From contig NZ_JBQCEE010000017.1 in NCBI RefSeq assembly GCF_051960575.1, positions 1 to 10,322 of the forward strand: a stretch of DNA of 10,322 nucleotides, in the 5' to 3' direction. Shown piece after piece: positions 8,985-10,322 of the stretch. The number at the start of each line of letters is the position of its first letter. Position 1 is the first letter of the stretch. The translations under genes were made by a program, and so were the position numbers. This DNA comes from JBQCEE01 sp051960575 (GTDB taxonomy: Bacteria > Actinomycetota > Actinomycetes > Mycobacteriales > Jatrophihabitantaceae). The notes under the pieces were generated by a model. That model saw only the letters and a program-made list of their open reading frames with translations, did not search any database and had not been told where the DNA came from.

Positions 8985-10322
8985 GTGAGAGCTCTGCGTC
9001 GTCTGACCGTCCGCGCCGCCTTCCCGCGCGAGCTGACCAAGCTGGGTGACCTGGTGGCGAACCTGCGCTGGTCGTGGCACCCCGAGTCGCAGGACCTGCT
9101 CGAGGCCGTCGACCCCGACCTCTGGCAACGGTGCAACCACGACCCGCACCAGATGCTGGGCGAGGTCAGCGCCGAGCGGTTCGCGCAGCTCGCATCCGAC
9201 CGGAAGTTCATCCGGCGGCTGAACGACCTGCACGACGACCTCACCGACTACCTGACCCAGCCGCGCTGGTACCAGAAGCAGGCGCAGGACGACTGGCCCG
9301 CGGCGATCGCCTACTTCTCGGCCGAGTTCGGTATCACCGAGGTGCTGCCGCAGTACTCCGGCGGTCTCGGCATCCTGGCCGGCGACCACCTCAAGGCCGC
9401 CAGCGACCTCGGCGTGCCGATCATCGGCGTCGGCCTGCTCTACGGCTCGGGCTATTTCCGCCAGTCGCTCTCGCGCGACGGCTGGCAGCTCGAGATGTAC
9501 CCGAGCTACGACCCGCAGGGCCTGCCGGTCAAGGAGCTCAAGGACGCCGACGGTGCGCCCGTGCGCGTGCAGATCGCGCTGCCCGAGGGGCGCACGCTGC
9601 ACGCGCAGGTGTGGGTGGCGCAGGTCGGTCGCGTCCCGCTGCTGCTGCTCGACAGCGACATCGAGGACAACGACCAGCAGGCCCGCACCGTCACCGACCG
9701 CCTCTACGGCGGCGGCGAGGAGCACCGGTTGCTGCAGGAGCTGCTGCTCGGCGTCGGCGGTGTGCGTGCGGTGCGCGCGTACTGCGCGGTCAGCGGCACG
9801 CCGGCACCGACGGTGTTCCACGCCAACGAGGGGCACGCGGGCTTCCTCGGCGTCGAGCGCATCCGCGAGCTGGTCGACGGCTACGGGCTGAGCTTCGACG
9901 AGGCGCTGCAGGCGGTGCGCGCCGGCACGGTCTTCACCACGCACACCCCGGTGCCCGCCGGCATCGACCGCTTCCCACGTGACCTCATCGCCACCTACCT
10001 GCCGGGGCTCGGCTCGTCGCTGCCGGCCGACCGCATCCTCGCGCTCGGTGCCGAGGTCGACCCGACGCGCTTCAACATGGCGCACATGGGCCTGCGCCTC
10101 GGGCAGCGTGCGAACGGTGTGTCGCTGCTGCACGGCGAGGTCAGCCGCGGCATGTTCAACGACCTGTGGCCGGGCTTCGACCAGGCCGACGTGCCGATCA
10201 CCTCGGTGACCAACGGCGTGCACGCCCCGACGTGGGTGTGGCGGGGCCACCCCGAGAACGCCGAGCCCGGGGTCGGGCCCGCGATCCTAGCCGAGGGGGG
10301 CGGCGGGGCGGGCATGGCCCGC
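8985..10322 (+). CDS. glgP: Alpha-glucan phosphorylase GlgP, N-terminal part (runs off window)
   Basis: GlgP (GT35) uses phosphate and pyridoxal phosphate to release glucose-1-phosphate from alpha-1,4-glucan, opposing the synthetic genes next door. The frame is open for 446 codons to the window end with no stop, about half of the usual ~850. VRALRRLTVRAAFP at 1-14 matches the actinobacterial N-terminus. YFSAEFGITEVLPQYSGGLGILAGDHLKAASDLG from ~110 is the N-domain glucan/phosphate-site signature, followed by FHANEGHAGFL at 278-288, FTTHTPVPAGIDRF at 317-330, FNMAHMGLRLGQRANGVSLLHGEVSRGMF at 363-391 and SVTNGVHAPTW at 407-417. The PLP-lysine lies in the missing half. The GTG at 8985 fits the family start; an in-frame GTG at 8967 would add six unconserved residues. 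Residues after ~418 do not look like the family. It is divergent from glgE. Confidence 0.93.
   Translation, partial: MRALRRLTVRAAFPRELTKLGDLVANLRWSWHPESQDLLEAVDPDLWQRCNHDPHQMLGEVSAERFAQLASDRKFIRRLNDLHDDLTDYLTQPRWYQKQAQDDWPAAIAYFSAEFGITEVLPQYSGGLGILAGDHLKAASDLGVPIIGVGLLYGSGYFRQSLSRDGWQLEMYPSYDPQGLPVKELKDADGAPVRVQIALPEGRTLHAQVWVAQVGRVPLLLLDSDIEDNDQQARTVTDRLYGGGEEHRLLQELLLGVGGVRAVRAYCAVSGTPAPTVFHANEGHAGFLGVERIRELVDGYGLSFDEALQAVRAGTVFTTHTPVPAGIDRFPRDLIATYLPGLGSSLPADRILALGAEVDPTRFNMAHMGLRLGQRANGVSLLHGEVSRGMFNDLWPGFDQADVPITSVTNGVHAPTWVWRGHPENAEPGVGPAILAEGGGGAGMAR
10239..10322 (+). other. Non-homologous G-rich end of the glgP frame
   Basis: The last 28 codons stay open in the glgP frame but read as WRGHPENAEPGV... 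and end in a Gly-rich run. Known actinobacterial GlgP continues differently after the APTWV motif. Reading rightward the DNA becomes G-rich (six G at 10295-10300, then further short G runs). Low-quality assembly sequence at the contig end is the simplest explanation; a local divergence or frameshift cannot be excluded. Confidence 0.45.

Noticed and set aside
9074..10315. Open frames overlapping glgP on both strands
   Set aside because: They are out of frame or antisense to the clearly conserved GlgP reading frame from 8985 and have Arg/Ala-rich products.

Overview
The window is high-GC DNA with almost every base coding. It carries the core of the actinobacterial GlgE pathway, which turns trehalose into alpha-glucan (glycogen or capsular glucan), plus the phosphorylase that breaks glucan down. 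Gene content, GTG starts, third-position G/C bias and an Rv1855c-like luciferase-like oxidoreductase all point to an Actinomycetota genome. I cannot place it to class or genus from the sequence alone.

Layout: (1) Positions 1-64 are a G/C homopolymer stretch with no gene. (2) Positions 65-5462, minus strand, hold a tight operon transcribed treS > mak > glgB, with 4-bp ATGA stop/start overlaps at both junctions and a Shine-Dalgarno sequence before each start. (3) Positions 5463-5541 are a 79-bp divergent spacer. (4) Positions 5542-6405, plus strand, encode a luciferase-like (LLM) flavin/F420-type oxidoreductase. It runs convergently, with a 5-bp gap, into (5) a small NTF2/SnoaL-like gene (6411-6830, minus), which lies 8 bp downstream of (6) glgE (6839-8851, minus). 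(7) Positions 8852-8984 are a 133-bp divergent spacer. (8) glgP (8985 to the window end, plus) encodes the N-terminal half of glucan phosphorylase and is cut by the window edge.

How the genes work together: TreS interconverts maltose and trehalose, Mak phosphorylates maltose to maltose-1-phosphate with ATP, GlgE adds that maltose to a growing alpha-1,4-glucan, and GlgB adds alpha-1,6 branches. GlgP releases glucose-1-phosphate from the polymer. This is the Streptomyces-type order (glgP divergent from glgE-treS-mak-glgB), except that two genes sit between glgE and treS. That interruption is the most unusual feature here. I found no RNA gene, CRISPR array, insertion sequence or clear new biological system. 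Both window ends turn G-rich when read outward and the last ~28 codons of glgP no longer look like the family, so the ends may be low-quality contig termini.
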